Shown one piece after another: positions 34,263 to 43,469 of a stretch of DNA of 64,000 nt. The stretch is from Deltaproteobacteria bacterium (lineage in GTDB: Bacteria; Bdellovibrionota; Bdellovibrionia; Bdellovibrionales; JAMPXM01). The stretch is taken from contig JAFLCB010000004.1 in the NCBI GenBank assembly GCA_017302795.1, positions 1-64,000 of the forward strand, in the 5' to 3' direction. Made by a program: the position numbers and the translations under genes. The notes under the pieces were generated by a model. That model had not been told where the DNA came from. It did not search any database and saw only the letters and a list, made by a program, of their open reading frames with translations. Numbering within the stretch: the stretch's first letter is position 1; each line of letters starts with the position of its first letter.

Positions 34263-35948
34263 CTACTGGATTTTCTTATAACGGAAACGTTTGGGCTGAA
34301 GAGCCGCATCGCCCAGACGTTTCTTGCGATCTTCTTCATACTCGGTGAAGTTCCCAGGGTAGAACGTCACGACACCGTCGCCTTCAAAGGCCATGATGTG
34401 GGTACAAATACGATCCAAGAACCAGCGATCGTGGGATATCACGACGGCACAACCGCCGAACTCCAACAAAGCTTCTTCGAGTGCCCGCATCGTGTTGACG
34501 TCGAGATCGTTGGTCGGTTCGTCTAAGAGCAATAGATTTCCACCGCTTTGCAGAACCTTGGCCATCTGAACACGGTTTCTCTCTCCACCCGAAAGATCAC
34601 CCACTTTTTTCTGCTGGGTATCGCCGTTGAAATTGAATCGGGACACATAGGCGCGCGACGGCATTTCCTTCGATCCAACCATCATCAAATCATTCCCGCC
34701 CGAAATTTCTTCCCAAACCGATTTCTTCGGATTCAACGAATCGCGAGATTGATCCACATAAGCGAGCTTCACTGTCGAACCAACCTTGAATTCACCCGAA
34801 TCTGGTTTGTCTTGTCCAGTGATCATTCGGAACAGCGTTGTTTTACCAGCACCGTTGGGTCCGATGATTCCGACGATTCCTCCCTTAGGAAGAGAGAACG
34901 TAAGATTATCTATCAGTTGTCGATCGCCATAGGCTTTCGAAACGCCTACCGCCTCGACCACCACATCGCCAAGCCGGGGACCAGGCGGAATGTAGATTTG
35001 AAGTTCCGCGAGCTTTTCTGGCCCCGCCTCTTTCAAGAGGCTTTCATAATTCGAGATCCTTGCCTTCGATTTACTTTGGCGAGCACGAGGACTCATGCGG
35101 ACCCACTCAAGTTCTCGCTCCAAAGTTTTTGCCCGCTTTTCGCTCGCTTTTTCTTCGCTCGCCATGCGTGCTTCTTTTTGCTCAAGCCATGAAGTATAAT
35201 TCCCTTTCCAAGGAATACCTTCACCGCGATCGAGTTCCAAAATCCAACCGGCCACATTGTCTAGAAAATATCGATCATGGGTGACCGCAATCACCGTTCC
35301 CGGGAACTCGGCAAGAAACCGCTCTAACCACGCAACAGATTCGGCATCCAAATGGTTGGTCGGTTCGTCAAGAAGCAGAATGTCTGGATTCGAAAGCAAT
35401 AGCCGGCAAAGCGCCACTCGACGCTTTTCACCGCCCGAAAGTTTCGTAACAGGCGAATCTCCAGGAGGACAGTTTAACGCATCCATTGCTTTTTCTAGTT
35501 TTTGATCAACTTCCCAGCCGCCTTGCTGTTCGATCTTTTCCTGCACAACACCTTGGCGCTCGATGAGCTTTTCCATGGCCTCTGGAGTCATGTCTTCAGC
35601 GAATTTTTCAGAAATTTCGGCGAACTCTTTTAAGAGCTTCGGCAATTCGCCGAGGCCATCCATGACATTTTCTTTGACCGTCTTAGATTCATCCAAGCCC
35701 GGCTCCTGCTGCAAGTATCCGACTTTAAAATCGCGCGCGGGAAAAGCTTCTCCTACGAAGTCCTGGTCGACACCCGCCATAATTTTCAACAGCGTGGACT
35801 TCCCTGAACCGTTTAGTCCCAGTACTCCTATCTTTGCGCCGTAAAAGTAGGAAAGGTAAATGTTCTTTAGAACCCAACGGTTCGGAGGATAGACTTTTCC
35901 GACGCCCTTCATTGTGTAGATGATTTCATGACCGGTTGTTTGCGACAC
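34263..35948 (-). CDS. ettA: Energy-dependent translational throttle protein EttA (ABC-F)
   Basis: This protein of about 561 residues has two ABC ATPase domains and no membrane segment. Domain 1 has [11 protein letters not shown], signature [13 protein letters not shown] and [16 protein letters not shown]. The arm/linker follows, with [21 protein letters not shown]. Domain 2 has [24 protein letters not shown] and [16 protein letters not shown]. EttA binds the ribosomal E site and gates initiation according to ADP/ATP. GTG 35948, preceded by GAGGAG at six bases, is the best start; the frame extends to 35996 without such a site. The C-terminus RFRYKKI is typical. Confidence 0.94.
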   Translation of the reverse strand: MSQTTGHEIIYTMKGVGKVYPPNRWVLKNIYLSYFYGAKIGVLGLNGSGKSTLLKIMAGVDQDFVGEAFPARDFKVGYLQQEPGLDESKTVKENVMDGLGELPKLLKEFAEISEKFAEDMTPEAMEKLIERQGVVQEKIEQQGGWEVDQKLEKAMDALNCPPGDSPVTKLSGGEKRRVALCRLLLSNPDILLLDEPTNHLDAESVAWLERFLAEFPGTVIAVTHDRYFLDNVAGWILELDRGEGIPWKGNYTSWLEQKEARMASEEKASEKRAKTLERELEWVRMSPRARQSKSKARISNYESLLKEAGPEKLAELQIYIPPGPRLGDVVVEAVGVSKAYGDRQLIDNLTFSLPKGGIVGIIGPNGAGKTTLFRMITGQDKPDSGEFKVGSTVKLAYVDQSRDSLNPKKSVWEEISGGNDLMMVGSKEMPSRAYVSRFNFNGDTQQKKVGDLSGGERNRVQMAKVLQSGGNLLLLDEPTNDLDVNTMRALEEALLEFGGCAVVISHDRWFLDRICTHIMAFEGDGVVTFYPGNFTEYEEDRKKRLGDAALQPKRFRYKKIQ

Positions 35949-36008
35949 TTGCGACTCCTCGGTTGATCTGCGGGAGTTTGCTCTATCAACTGCCACCTCG
36001 TCAAATAG

Positions 36009-36344
36009 GTGGCCTACATCCTTGAGATAAGCCGCTTAAATACCACGCGAATCTCGCAAAGCGACTTGTCAAATACCCCAAAACGAGCCCAAGATTCAGT
36101 TGTGGCGAGTTCGTACTCTGGGACAAATAATTCTAACAAGCTCAAAAACACTCTTTCAGAGCTCGAATCGGCGCTCTCCGAGTGGGACAAAATACCGGTT
36201 GCAACGGACGACCTAACAAACGCCGATGCCGAAGCCAATAGCGTTAAACGCAAAACTCCGCCTAGCCCAGAAGTCCCCGACGAAATGAAGCGACGAACGA
36301 AAGAGCTCCTCGATCGCCTCAAACAGCAGATCGACGAGCTTTAG
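36009..36344 (+). CDS. Small hypothetical protein, start uncertain
   Basis: This plus-strand frame encodes up to 111 residues. Its last 75 residues look protein-like: an acidic helix ([16 protein letters not shown]) and a C-terminal coiled-coil helix ([20 protein letters not shown]), separated by a Pro-rich stretch. No ATG is available. GTG 36009, TTG 36066 or GTG 36102 could start it, and none has a clear ribosome site. It ends 4 nt inside the BolA gene's end (convergent). Treat it as a probable but unproven gene. Confidence 0.4.
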   Translation: MAYILEISRLNTTRISQSDLSNTPKRAQDSVVASSYSGTNNSNKLKNTLSELESALSEWDKIPVATDDLTNADAEANSVKRKTPPSPEVPDEMKRRTKELLDRLKQQIDEL

Positions 36345-36679
36345 TTATCGACTGAGTGTTTGGCGCCTTTGCCGCCTAAGCATTCGGGGGAAACAAAGTT
36401 TTCACCTTGCCCACTATCGCGCTCTTCAAAACTGACTGCGCGAAGAGTGAGAGCATGGAGACCGGATTTGAATTCGGAATCCAAATGCGAATACACAAGT
36501 CGCTGCCTTGCGACCTTCGAAAGCCCGATGAACTGATCCGAAACGATCAGCAACTTAAAGTGAGTTTCTGAACCTTTGGGCACCGAATGATGATGCGATT
36601 CATTTTCAAGGTACACTTCTGCATCTCGGATCGCGCCTAGAAGAGCTGCTTTTATTCGACTTTCTCGAGTTCTTTCCAT
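36341..36679 (-). CDS. BolA family protein
   Basis: This 112-residue protein starts at ATG 36679. The BolA fold is clear: ENESHHHSVPKGSETHFKLLI, VSDQFIGLSKVARQRLVYS and the final SGLHALTLRAVSFEE. The His cluster and the conserved H-x-x-x-x-R-x-V region bind Fe-S clusters shared with monothiol glutaredoxins. A 20-residue Gly/Ser tail follows. The glutaredoxin in this window (59992) is the dithiol CPYC type, so it is not the expected partner. Confidence 0.9.
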   Translation of the reverse strand: MERTRESRIKAALLGAIRDAEVYLENESHHHSVPKGSETHFKLLIVSDQFIGLSKVARQRLVYSHLDSEFKSGLHALTLRAVSFEERDSGQGENFVSPECLGGKGAKHSVDN

Positions 36680-36898
36680 GTGGGCGATCGTCCCTTTAAC
36701 AGCTCGCGACGGCAACCGATGACATTTACGGTCACACCCGCGGTCAACAATTCATCGACCAAACTTTACACACCCTGGTTCCTCTTCGATCAGCCAGCCT
36801 GTATTGCCGTTCACTGAAATTTCCTAGAAAAACGTACCTGACTGTCAGCAATTTGTTCACCGACTTGATTTCCCCCGGATTTTGCTACCAGTCTGATC

Positions 36899-38305
36899 AT
36901 GAAGTTAAGGACGATTTTTCCCAAAATGCTTTCAATCGCCAGATTCGCTTTTCTCTTAATGACTATTGCGTTCGTGGCTATTCAGGTTCCGAAAAAAGCC
37001 GCGGCCGAGCCTCGCTCGCCCGTCCCAATTGATCAAGAAGAAGCTAAGCCCGAACCGATAGCGGTAGTGAAATCGGTAATAAAATCAATCAAGCGAACGG
37101 CGCAGAGAGCGACTTCGAAGCCGACTCGCAATGCAGCGCCCACACGGCCCTACCAAGAAGTTTCGGAAGAAACCAATCGCCAAATTGAAAACTCAATGAA
37201 TTCTTTACGCGAGTATTCAAACTACTTCTCGTTAAACCCACATCTGATGAATACGCCTGAAAGTCTAGATGCTCTAGAGGGCATTGCGACGGAAGCCGTC
37301 TTGTCACAAATCATTCGAGCAACATACACCGAAGCACTTCGCCGAGGCTGGAAAAAAACGGATCGCTACTCAGTTATTCCGATTTACCAAATAGCTGAAA
37401 CTACCTCGACGATTGGCAAATCCCTTGGTTTTAATTCAATATCAGCTCGAGTCGCCGTATTTGGCTTGAAATCAGGCCGCATCAACCGCGGAGTGATTCT
37501 AACTTCGAATTTTCAAAGTGTTTTTCCCGGAGATTTGAGGACTCACTTCGGAAGATCCGAGATGTTGCCGATGGTCGAAGGCGCAAAAACCGAATACAAT
37601 GCATTCGCACTGGATATTCTAGACCGCATGCGAGATCACAACAAACGCCTCAGCGAACATCTGCCGGTGGTTGGCCAAGCTCAAACCTGGGTCCTTGGCT
37701 GCGAAAAAACTATTGTCGGCAAATTTTGCGTGAACGTCAGAGTCTTCGATGCAACAGACACGGACACCACTGTTTTCTATGACGCTCTCGTTGGTCAAAA
37801 AGATCCTGACGAAAGAGTTCGCCTGATCAAAGCGCAGAAGCTAGCTTGGCCGGTGAAAGAGTCTTATATTTCGCGTGGTTTTAAAGAAAAGTGTCGCGGT
37901 TGCGACTCGCACTATGGACTTGATCTCGCAACGCCGCCCGGAACTATCATTTACTCGGTGCAAGATGGCGTAGTTGCAATCATGAAGCAACTTTCCGGTT
38001 GGGGCCGAACCGTTGTCATCGAACACACTCTTCCAAATGGCGACAAATTCATTTCACTTTATGCGCATTTGTCGCGATTTCGAAAAGGCTTAAAAGTCGG
38101 TACAACAGTGTCGAAGGGAGAAATCGTTGCGCTCAGCGGAAACTCGGGTCGTTCCACTGGTCCGCACCTTCATTTAGAAATCCGACATGCGTCGGGCGAC
38201 AAAGAACCCACCGATATGCTTCGTCAGCCAAGATCGAAAATTGAAAGGCCGCTAGATCCCCTGCGCGTTCTTGACGTCTTTAACGTCTTCGTTGAAGGCG
38301 CCTAG
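36899..38305 (+). CDS. Exported M23 (LytM-type) peptidase
   Basis: This 468-residue protein has an N-terminal signal/anchor (residues 13-36) and a basic/Pro linker. A middle domain of about 230 residues has unknown role and contains a Cys pair (GCEKTIVGKFCVNV). The C-terminal LytM domain carries the zinc site: GCDSHYGLDLATPPGT (His and Asp), ISLYAHLSRF and GPHLHLEIRH (H-x-H). All metal ligands are present, so it should be an active endopeptidase cutting peptidoglycan cross-links. A Cys-x-x-Cys (KCRGCDS) precedes the metal site. It is monocistronic, with a hairpin after it. Confidence 0.9.
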   Translation: MKLRTIFPKMLSIARFAFLLMTIAFVAIQVPKKAAAEPRSPVPIDQEEAKPEPIAVVKSVIKSIKRTAQRATSKPTRNAAPTRPYQEVSEETNRQIENSMNSLREYSNYFSLNPHLMNTPESLDALEGIATEAVLSQIIRATYTEALRRGWKKTDRYSVIPIYQIAETTSTIGKSLGFNSISARVAVFGLKSGRINRGVILTSNFQSVFPGDLRTHFGRSEMLPMVEGAKTEYNAFALDILDRMRDHNKRLSEHLPVVGQAQTWVLGCEKTIVGKFCVNVRVFDATDTDTTVFYDALVGQKDPDERVRLIKAQKLAWPVKESYISRGFKEKCRGCDSHYGLDLATPPGTIIYSVQDGVVAIMKQLSGWGRTVVIEHTLPNGDKFISLYAHLSRFRKGLKVGTTVSKGEIVALSGNSGRSTGPHLHLEIRHASGDKEPTDMLRQPRSKIERPLDPLRVLDVFNVFVEGA

Positions 38306-38327
38306 GCCCCCGAGAATCTAACCTGAC

Positions 38328-38348
38328 TGGCGCTAAAGCCTAGCGCCA
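38328..38348. terminator. Hairpin after the M23 gene, no U-tract
   Basis: TGGCGCT-AAAGCCT-AGCGCCA is a perfect 7-bp GC-rich stem 22 bp past the stop. There is no T-run after it, so it may be a weak or factor-dependent terminator or an mRNA-stabilising end. Confidence 0.45.
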
Positions 38349-38439
38349 CAGCGCATCGCGCCAGGAAATTTTCCAAGTCATTTCAGTTGTCTAGATTGGC
38401 CGTGCCAAAGAAGATCACGGACACTAAAGCTTTTCGCCA

Positions 38440-38474
38440 AGTACCTTGTATTACACAGTACCTGGTGCTAAATA
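38440..38474 (+). promoter_or_regulatory. PadR promoter/operator region with AGTACCT direct repeat
   Basis: AGTACCT occurs at 38440-38446 and 38457-38463. Between and beyond lie TTGTAT (38446) and an extended -10, TGCTAAATA (38466-38474), 17 bp apart. The ATG at 38481 is six bases after the -10, so the mRNA would be leaderless. Repeats overlapping both promoter boxes fit autorepression by the PadR protein. Confidence 0.5.
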
Positions 38475-38480
38475 GTTCTT

Positions 38481-38810
38481 ATGAATACGCAGTTCCATAA
38501 AGGTGTCGTTGAAATGTGCGTTCTCGCATTGGTCGCCAAAGAGGATCATTACGGTTACGAACTCGTGAGCGCCATCTCCACAAGAATCCCGATCTCGGAG
38601 GGCACGATTTATCCGATACTTCGCCGCCTCACCCAAGAGGGCTATTTTGAAACCTACTTGGTCGAATCCAACGAAGGACCGCCAAGAAAGTACTACCGCA
38701 TGACAAAGTCCGGGCGAACATTTACGACGGCTCTCATCAATCAATGGACCGAATTCACTGACAGCGTCGACGCCGTCATTCAATCTGCTAGCAAACGACG
38801 AGGAGTTTAA
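38481..38810 (+). CDS. PadR-family transcriptional regulator
   Basis: This 109-residue winged-helix protein of the short PadR (PadR-s2) type has the N-terminal FHKGVVEMCVLALVAKEDHYGYELV. The recognition region is ISEGTIYPILRRLTQEGYFE, and the wing and helix are PPRKYYRMTKSGRTFTTALIN. It heads a triad with DUF1700- and DUF4097-family genes, an arrangement widely seen in Gram-positive and some other bacteria. There PadR represses the membrane genes until an envelope or antimicrobial signal arrives. No ribosome site precedes the ATG; it is possibly leaderless. Confidence 0.94.
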   Translation: MNTQFHKGVVEMCVLALVAKEDHYGYELVSAISTRIPISEGTIYPILRRLTQEGYFETYLVESNEGPPRKYYRMTKSGRTFTTALINQWTEFTDSVDAVIQSASKRRGV

Positions 38811-38814
38811 CAAC

Positions 38815-39438
38815 GTGAGTTCCAAAAACGAATACCTTCAAATTCTCGGACAACACCTGGCTCGCTTGCCAGAATCCGAGCGCGCCGACATACTTCGCGA
38901 TCAAGAAGAATATTTCCGTGAAGCCCTTGCAAATGGTCGCACAGAAGCCGATGTCATTGGGTCTTTAGGAGATCCGAAACATCTGGCAAAAGCGCTGATC
39001 GCTGAAGCGAAATTGAGCGGAGCGGAAACTAGCTTCAACACCGCGAGTACGCCGAATTCCGACTCTTCAAATGCCTCGTTAAGAAATCAAATGGGAGCTA
39101 CGATGCGCGCCGTGATCGCGATTGTGACACTTGCTCCGTTCAATCTTATTTTTGTACTCGGCCCGTTCCTTGGCTTGTTGGGATGCTTAGTGGCTGGGTG
39201 GGCGGTCGGCGCCTCCTTTTTGATTGCGGGAGGCGCCGCCGTTTTCTTTTTAGTCACCGAACTCATTCCGCTCGGAGCATCGACCTTCGCTCATATCGCA
39301 AGTTTTTTGCTGAGCCTCGGAGTCGTAATGTTTAGCTTTTCGTTTTTAGCATTGATGGCTTGGGTATCTAGCTGGGTCGCGCAGCTGACCGTTCGATATT
39401 TAAGATGGAATCTTGATCTCATTCAGGCACGGGCCTAA
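38815..39438 (+). CDS. DUF1700 (HAAS-domain) membrane protein
   Basis: This 207-residue protein starts at GTG 38815 behind GAGGAG. The N-terminal cytoplasmic helical domain EYLQILGQHLARLPESERAD, then ILRDQEEYFREALANGRTEADVIGSLGDPK, is the classic DUF1700/HAAS signature (the loop with 'G.sE.evi..lG.P..lA'). Four hydrophobic segments follow between about residues 97 and 190. In known triads this protein links PadR and the DUF4097 sensor. It follows padR by 4 nt. Confidence 0.9.
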   Translation: MSSKNEYLQILGQHLARLPESERADILRDQEEYFREALANGRTEADVIGSLGDPKHLAKALIAEAKLSGAETSFNTASTPNSDSSNASLRNQMGATMRAVIAIVTLAPFNLIFVLGPFLGLLGCLVAGWAVGASFLIAGGAAVFFLVTELIPLGASTFAHIASFLLSLGVVMFSFSFLALMAWVSSWVAQLTVRYLRWNLDLIQARA

Positions 39439-39446
39439 GGATAAAC

Positions 39447-40448
39447 ATGAAACTTCTAAAACTAAGTCTCTTTGCATTTGCCGTAAGCCTCGCTTTTTTC
39501 GGAACTTCCTACCTCGTCGCCCAACAGCTTCCGGAAGCAGAAAAATATAGTTTTCCAGAATCGATCGGACGCCATTACGCAAAGGCGACTGGGGGCGCAG
39601 TCGAACTTGGGGATGCGACTTCGTTTAGTCAAAAAATCCCACTACAAAACGGTTCCGTACAAATTTCCGAGCTTGAACTTGAAACAACGGCGATCGATGT
39701 CTACCTAGAGCCCGCTGGAAATTCGGACGAGATCGTCGTCGAGCTTCGATCTAGCAAAGCGGCAAAAGATCGGCCTCTTTTGGTGGACACTTCGCGTGGC
39801 CAAGTGGTTCGAATCCTGACGGAAGAAGTTTCGTCTCTACCGTCCAGAAGCAGCTGGATGGTTTTCAACTTTGGGGATCAAGAGCTTCAACCAAAAACTG
39901 GATTAACGATTAAAATCCCAAGCGCGATTGAGACAGTACGCTTAAGAACTACGTCGGGAAACTTAAGAACTTTCATTTTTCCAAAGCGACTTAGTTTCCA
40001 AAGTGAATCAGGTGACATTCGGTTAAAAAAACCACGCGATGATTCCGACATATCGACAATACAGAACTTGGTAGTGGAAACAGTCAGTGGCGATCTTCGC
40101 AATGACAGCCGCACAACTCCCCGATTCCAATCGCTCAAGTTTAATAGCGTTTCCGGTGACGTAAAACTAGTTGGGTGGAATAGCTCAATTGAATCTGTCT
40201 TTTCCCAAACTGTGTCGGGAAACTTCAGAATCGAAACATCGGATCCGATTGATGCTTCCATTTCATTTGAATCCACAAGCGGAGACATGAGAATCGCGAG
40301 TCAGGGCGGCGGGAAACAAACGCTAAAGCCCTCACGCGGCACGCCACTGAAAACGGTCCTCGGAAAAGGCACCGCACAGATCGCAGCCATCTCGGTATCC
40401 GGTGATTTTAAAATCGAAGTCGACGGTTCCGAGGAAGAATCAGAATAG
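39447..40448 (+). CDS. DUF4097 (toastrack) surface/periplasmic protein
   Basis: This 333-residue protein has a signal/anchor (residues 6-26). The mature part is a beta-solenoid built from about seven repeats of roughly 22-30 residues, each marked by (T/S)-x-S-G-(D/N)-h-(R/K): TTSGNLR, SESGDIR, TVSGDLR, SVSGDVK, TVSGNFR, STSGDMR and SVSGDFK. This is the DUF4097/toastrack adhesin-like fold, found with DUF1700 and PadR and thought to sense or respond to envelope stress. Its 3' end overlaps by 9 bp that of the convergent esterase gene. Confidence 0.9.
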   Translation: MKLLKLSLFAFAVSLAFFGTSYLVAQQLPEAEKYSFPESIGRHYAKATGGAVELGDATSFSQKIPLQNGSVQISELELETTAIDVYLEPAGNSDEIVVELRSSKAAKDRPLLVDTSRGQVVRILTEEVSSLPSRSSWMVFNFGDQELQPKTGLTIKIPSAIETVRLRTTSGNLRTFIFPKRLSFQSESGDIRLKKPRDDSDISTIQNLVVETVSGDLRNDSRTTPRFQSLKFNSVSGDVKLVGWNSSIESVFSQTVSGNFRIETSDPIDASISFESTSGDMRIASQGGGKQTLKPSRGTPLKTVLGKGTAQIAAISVSGDFKIEVDGSEEESE

Positions 40449-41267
40449 GAAACTTAAGATTGAGCCGGTCGAGCTTTCGCCATCATAACGGAAAAATGGC
40501 AACTTGACTGGCGTCGGACTGCTTGGCCCAAACAGGGCTCCAAACTTAAGTCCGTCTTTGACTCCCGTCCATTCGTGCCCTGTATTCTCGAAAATCAAAA
40601 GACGGCCGCGGCCACCCCCATCAAGACCGGCCCCGAAAAAATCGTCCATGATTCGCTGACCGTGGCTTAAGTGAACGACTGGGTCGTTTTTACCGTGGAT
40701 CACCAACAATCGACCTTTGAACTTCTTTGGGTCACAACTTTCCTGCGAACGAGCTCGCGATCCGGGTCCTTCTTTTAAAAGTTTGTCACCTGACTTCAAG
40801 TCTCTTGCGATTCCGTAGGCTGGGCCAGAGTGAATCGCCCCTGCTGTGAATAGTTCTGGGTAGCAAGCCAACAGCGCATTTGCGATCGCAGCACCAGATG
40901 ACATGCCGAGAACGGTGAGTTCCGTTTTGGCTTGATCAAGCCCCGATCGTTTTTGGAAATTTCTAATCTCATCAATAACAAATTTGAGTTCGCCAGAATC
41001 TCGCTTCTGATTTTCCGGCAAATACCAGTTCCAACACCCGAGCGGATTTGTTTTGCTAAGAACTTCTGGGTAAAGAACGGATATTCCCTCACGCGAAGCA
41101 AATTCGTGAAGTCCTGCACCCAAAGCCATGTATTCCGGCGACTGTAGGCAGCCGTGCAGGACGACAAGTATTCGGTTTCGGGGTTTGGACGGGACGAATT
41201 CAAGTCCCGCATTCGCCATGGGGGAAAAACCGAAAAGTGAAACCAAAAGTAATTTGAGGTACAGCAT
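40440..41267 (-). CDS. Exported PHB-depolymerase-family esterase (LpqC-like)
   Basis: This 275-residue protein has a signal peptide (residues 1-20). Its alpha/beta-hydrolase core is of Esterase_phd type: the oxyanion region VVLHGCLQSPEYMALGAGLHEFASREG, the Ser nucleophile in VLGMSSGAAIANALLACYPELF, the acid in LLVIHGKNDPVVHL and the His in FENTGHEWTG. GCWNWY is typical of the family ('N.cw.Wf'). Substrates could be short-chain or feruloyl esters or polyhydroxyalkanoate oligomers. It is 44 bp behind the helicase gene and may end that operon. Confidence 0.87.
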   Translation of the reverse strand: MLYLKLLLVSLFGFSPMANAGLEFVPSKPRNRILVVLHGCLQSPEYMALGAGLHEFASREGISVLYPEVLSKTNPLGCWNWYLPENQKRDSGELKFVIDEIRNFQKRSGLDQAKTELTVLGMSSGAAIANALLACYPELFTAGAIHSGPAYGIARDLKSGDKLLKEGPGSRARSQESCDPKKFKGRLLVIHGKNDPVVHLSHGQRIMDDFFGAGLDGGGRGRLLIFENTGHEWTGVKDGLKFGALFGPSSPTPVKLPFFRYDGESSTGSILSFLF

Positions 41268-41311
41268 GAATTTTCTTTGCCATGCAGAACCGAAAAAGGC
41301 GAGCGCTTCTG

Positions 41312-43459
41312 TTAGGATTCTTTTTTGGACGGGGCGATCGTGACGGTTTTTTCAAAACGATTTTTTGAAAACTCGTTGGCTTGATCTTTTTCTTGTTCGC
41401 TTGCGAGCTTGGCGACTCGTGCATCCATTTTTGCAAACAGGTCACCAAGGCGATTGGCGCGTTCGGCTTTCGCCAGTGGCCGTGCCCCGTCGTCATAGCG
41501 ACGAATCATACCTTCGGGGATTTCTTGAATGAATCGCGACACAGTAACCGCAGCTAAGCGGCCAAAGCGTCTTCGCACTTTTGCCGCAGACAATACGAGA
41601 TGCTTACGGGCGCGAGTCACACCCACATAAAATAATCGCCGTTCTTCCGAAACGTCTTCTCCTAGGGTGCGGTGTGGAAGTAGATCTTCCTCGCATCCGA
41701 TAAGACAAACAGCATCGAATTCAAGGCCTTTGCATGCATGTAGGGTCAAAAGCTGAATTTTCTTATTGGCATCTTCTGATTCCTCGTTATCCGCATCGCG
41801 AAGTTCCATCGAGTCCAAGAATTTTGAAAGCGTTGCGATGGTGGCGCCGCCTTCTTCGCGAGCCAGATACGAATCAAGAACTCGGGCTAAGACCTCTAAA
41901 ACCATCCAGCGCTTTTCAAACGATTCAGAATCCTTATGTAACGTCCGGATGTGTTCTCGATACTTGATGTCATCTAGGAATTTTAAAAGCCTGCGACCGG
42001 GCGAATCACCTTCAACACCAGTCGGAGTGATGATTTTCTCTGGCAGTTCATCGAGAGCCTCAAATAGAACGTCCAGCGCCTCGCCTGCTCGCTCTTGGAT
42101 AGTCGCTTGCTTCCATTTTCTGGCGGCGACGTGAAAACGAATCCCTTGGCCTTCGGCCCAGACAGCCAACCGATCGATGGAAGTTTCACCGATCCCCCGT
42201 GGAGGGGTACCAATGATTCGTCGGAAGGCGACTTCGTTCGGAGAAATTGAACAACGCAAATAGGCCAAGACGTCTTTGACTTCTTTGCGGTCAAAAAACG
42301 CTGTGCCACCCGTAATCGCATAGGGTATTTGTTCCCGGCGAAGCTCTGCCTCAAGCAGCCCACCTTGACCGTTGGACCGATACAAAAGAGCAATTTCTCG
42401 AGGCGTGATTTTCTGTTCTAGAAATTCTCGCACACGGGCGACCGTTTGCGTGACTTCTATTTCTTCGGTTTCATAGGAAAAAAATTCGGGACGCTCGCCT
42501 GCCTCCGCCTCCGGATCTGGTCGAAGCTTTTTTCCGTGGCGTTCGGTGTTGTTTTCGATAATGGAATTCGCCAATTCCAAGATCAATGGACTTGAACGGT
42601 AGTTTCTTTCAAGACGGACTACTTTCGCGCCTTTGAATTCACGAGGAAATTCCAAAATGTTCGCGACACGCGCCCCCCGCCAGCCATAGATCGACTGATC
42701 GTCATCGCCAACGACAGCAATGTTGCCACATTTACTTTGAATTTCTCGGACCAATTCGAGCTGTGCACCATTGGTGTCTTGAAACTCGTCCACCATTAAA
42801 AAATCAAAGAGGCCACTTAAATCATCATGAAGGGATTTATCATCTCGCGCAGCGGTCAGCGGCCTGATCAAAAGATCTGAAAAGTCTGTGACTCCCAAAA
42901 GCTCCAGACGGCGGCGATATTTCGGTAGCACTGCTGCTGCGATAACTTCATAGTCGTCTTCTTCGTTGTGTCCCATTTTTTCCGGGACGCGACCTTGGAT
43001 CGCCGCTTCTTCTCGCCACGAATTCATTTTCTCTAAAATTTGATCGATCCGAAACGCATCTTTTGTCGGAAGCTTGGTGTCTTTTAGGATTTCACGGACG
43101 ATGCCTTCGGCGTCTGAAGAGTCGATAACTCCGAAACCAGCAGGTAGCCCTAACTTCTTGTGATGCCTTCGCATCCACTGAAGCCCAAAGCTGTGAAAGG
43201 TTCCTGTCCAAATGGCTTTTGCATCACCGCCAAGACGAACACCCACTCGGTGTTTTAGTTCGCGCGCTGCCTTATTCGTGAACGTCAACACACACACCCG
43301 CGCAGGCTTTACTTTTTCTTCAGATAACAAGCGCCCAGTTCGCGAGACAAGGACGGTGGTTTTTCCAGATCCTGCGCCAGCCAAAATTAAAAGCGGCCCC
43401 TTCGTATGAAGCACTGCCTCGGCTTGTTCCGGGTTCAAACCTTTTAACCATTTCGACAT
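41312..43459 (-). CDS. UvrD/Rep-family superfamily 1 DNA helicase
   Basis: This 715-residue ATP-dependent 3'-5' helicase shows all SF1A motifs: LNPEQAEAV (Q motif), AGAGSGKTTVL (Walker A), VLTFTNKAARELKHRV, GTFHSFG, DFLMVDEFQDTN (Walker B), VVGDDDQSIYGWRGA, ERNYRSS, TLHACKGLEFDAVCLIG and YVGVTRARKHLVL. Its length and motif V/VI spacing suit Rep/PcrA-like enzymes in repair and replication restart. The C-terminal 60 residues are charged and divergent. It is last or next to last in a tight operon from 45957. Confidence 0.94.
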   Translation of the reverse strand: MSKWLKGLNPEQAEAVLHTKGPLLILAGAGSGKTTVLVSRTGRLLSEEKVKPARVCVLTFTNKAARELKHRVGVRLGGDAKAIWTGTFHSFGLQWMRRHHKKLGLPAGFGVIDSSDAEGIVREILKDTKLPTKDAFRIDQILEKMNSWREEAAIQGRVPEKMGHNEEDDYEVIAAAVLPKYRRRLELLGVTDFSDLLIRPLTAARDDKSLHDDLSGLFDFLMVDEFQDTNGAQLELVREIQSKCGNIAVVGDDDQSIYGWRGARVANILEFPREFKGAKVVRLERNYRSSPLILELANSIIENNTERHGKKLRPDPEAEAGERPEFFSYETEEIEVTQTVARVREFLEQKITPREIALLYRSNGQGGLLEAELRREQIPYAITGGTAFFDRKEVKDVLAYLRCSISPNEVAFRRIIGTPPRGIGETSIDRLAVWAEGQGIRFHVAARKWKQATIQERAGEALDVLFEALDELPEKIITPTGVEGDSPGRRLLKFLDDIKYREHIRTLHKDSESFEKRWMVLEVLARVLDSYLAREEGGATIATLSKFLDSMELRDADNEESEDANKKIQLLTLHACKGLEFDAVCLIGCEEDLLPHRTLGEDVSEERRLFYVGVTRARKHLVLSAAKVRRRFGRLAAVTVSRFIQEIPEGMIRRYDDGARPLAKAERANRLGDLFAKMDARVAKLASEQEKDQANEFSKNRFEKTVTIAPSKKES

Positions 43460-43469
43460 TTATATTAAA

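Noticed and set aside
36014-36322. Minus-strand 102-residue frame opposite the small gene at 36009
   Set aside because: Ser/Arg/Val-rich shadow composition, no ribosome site, and the plus-strand peptide is more protein-like.
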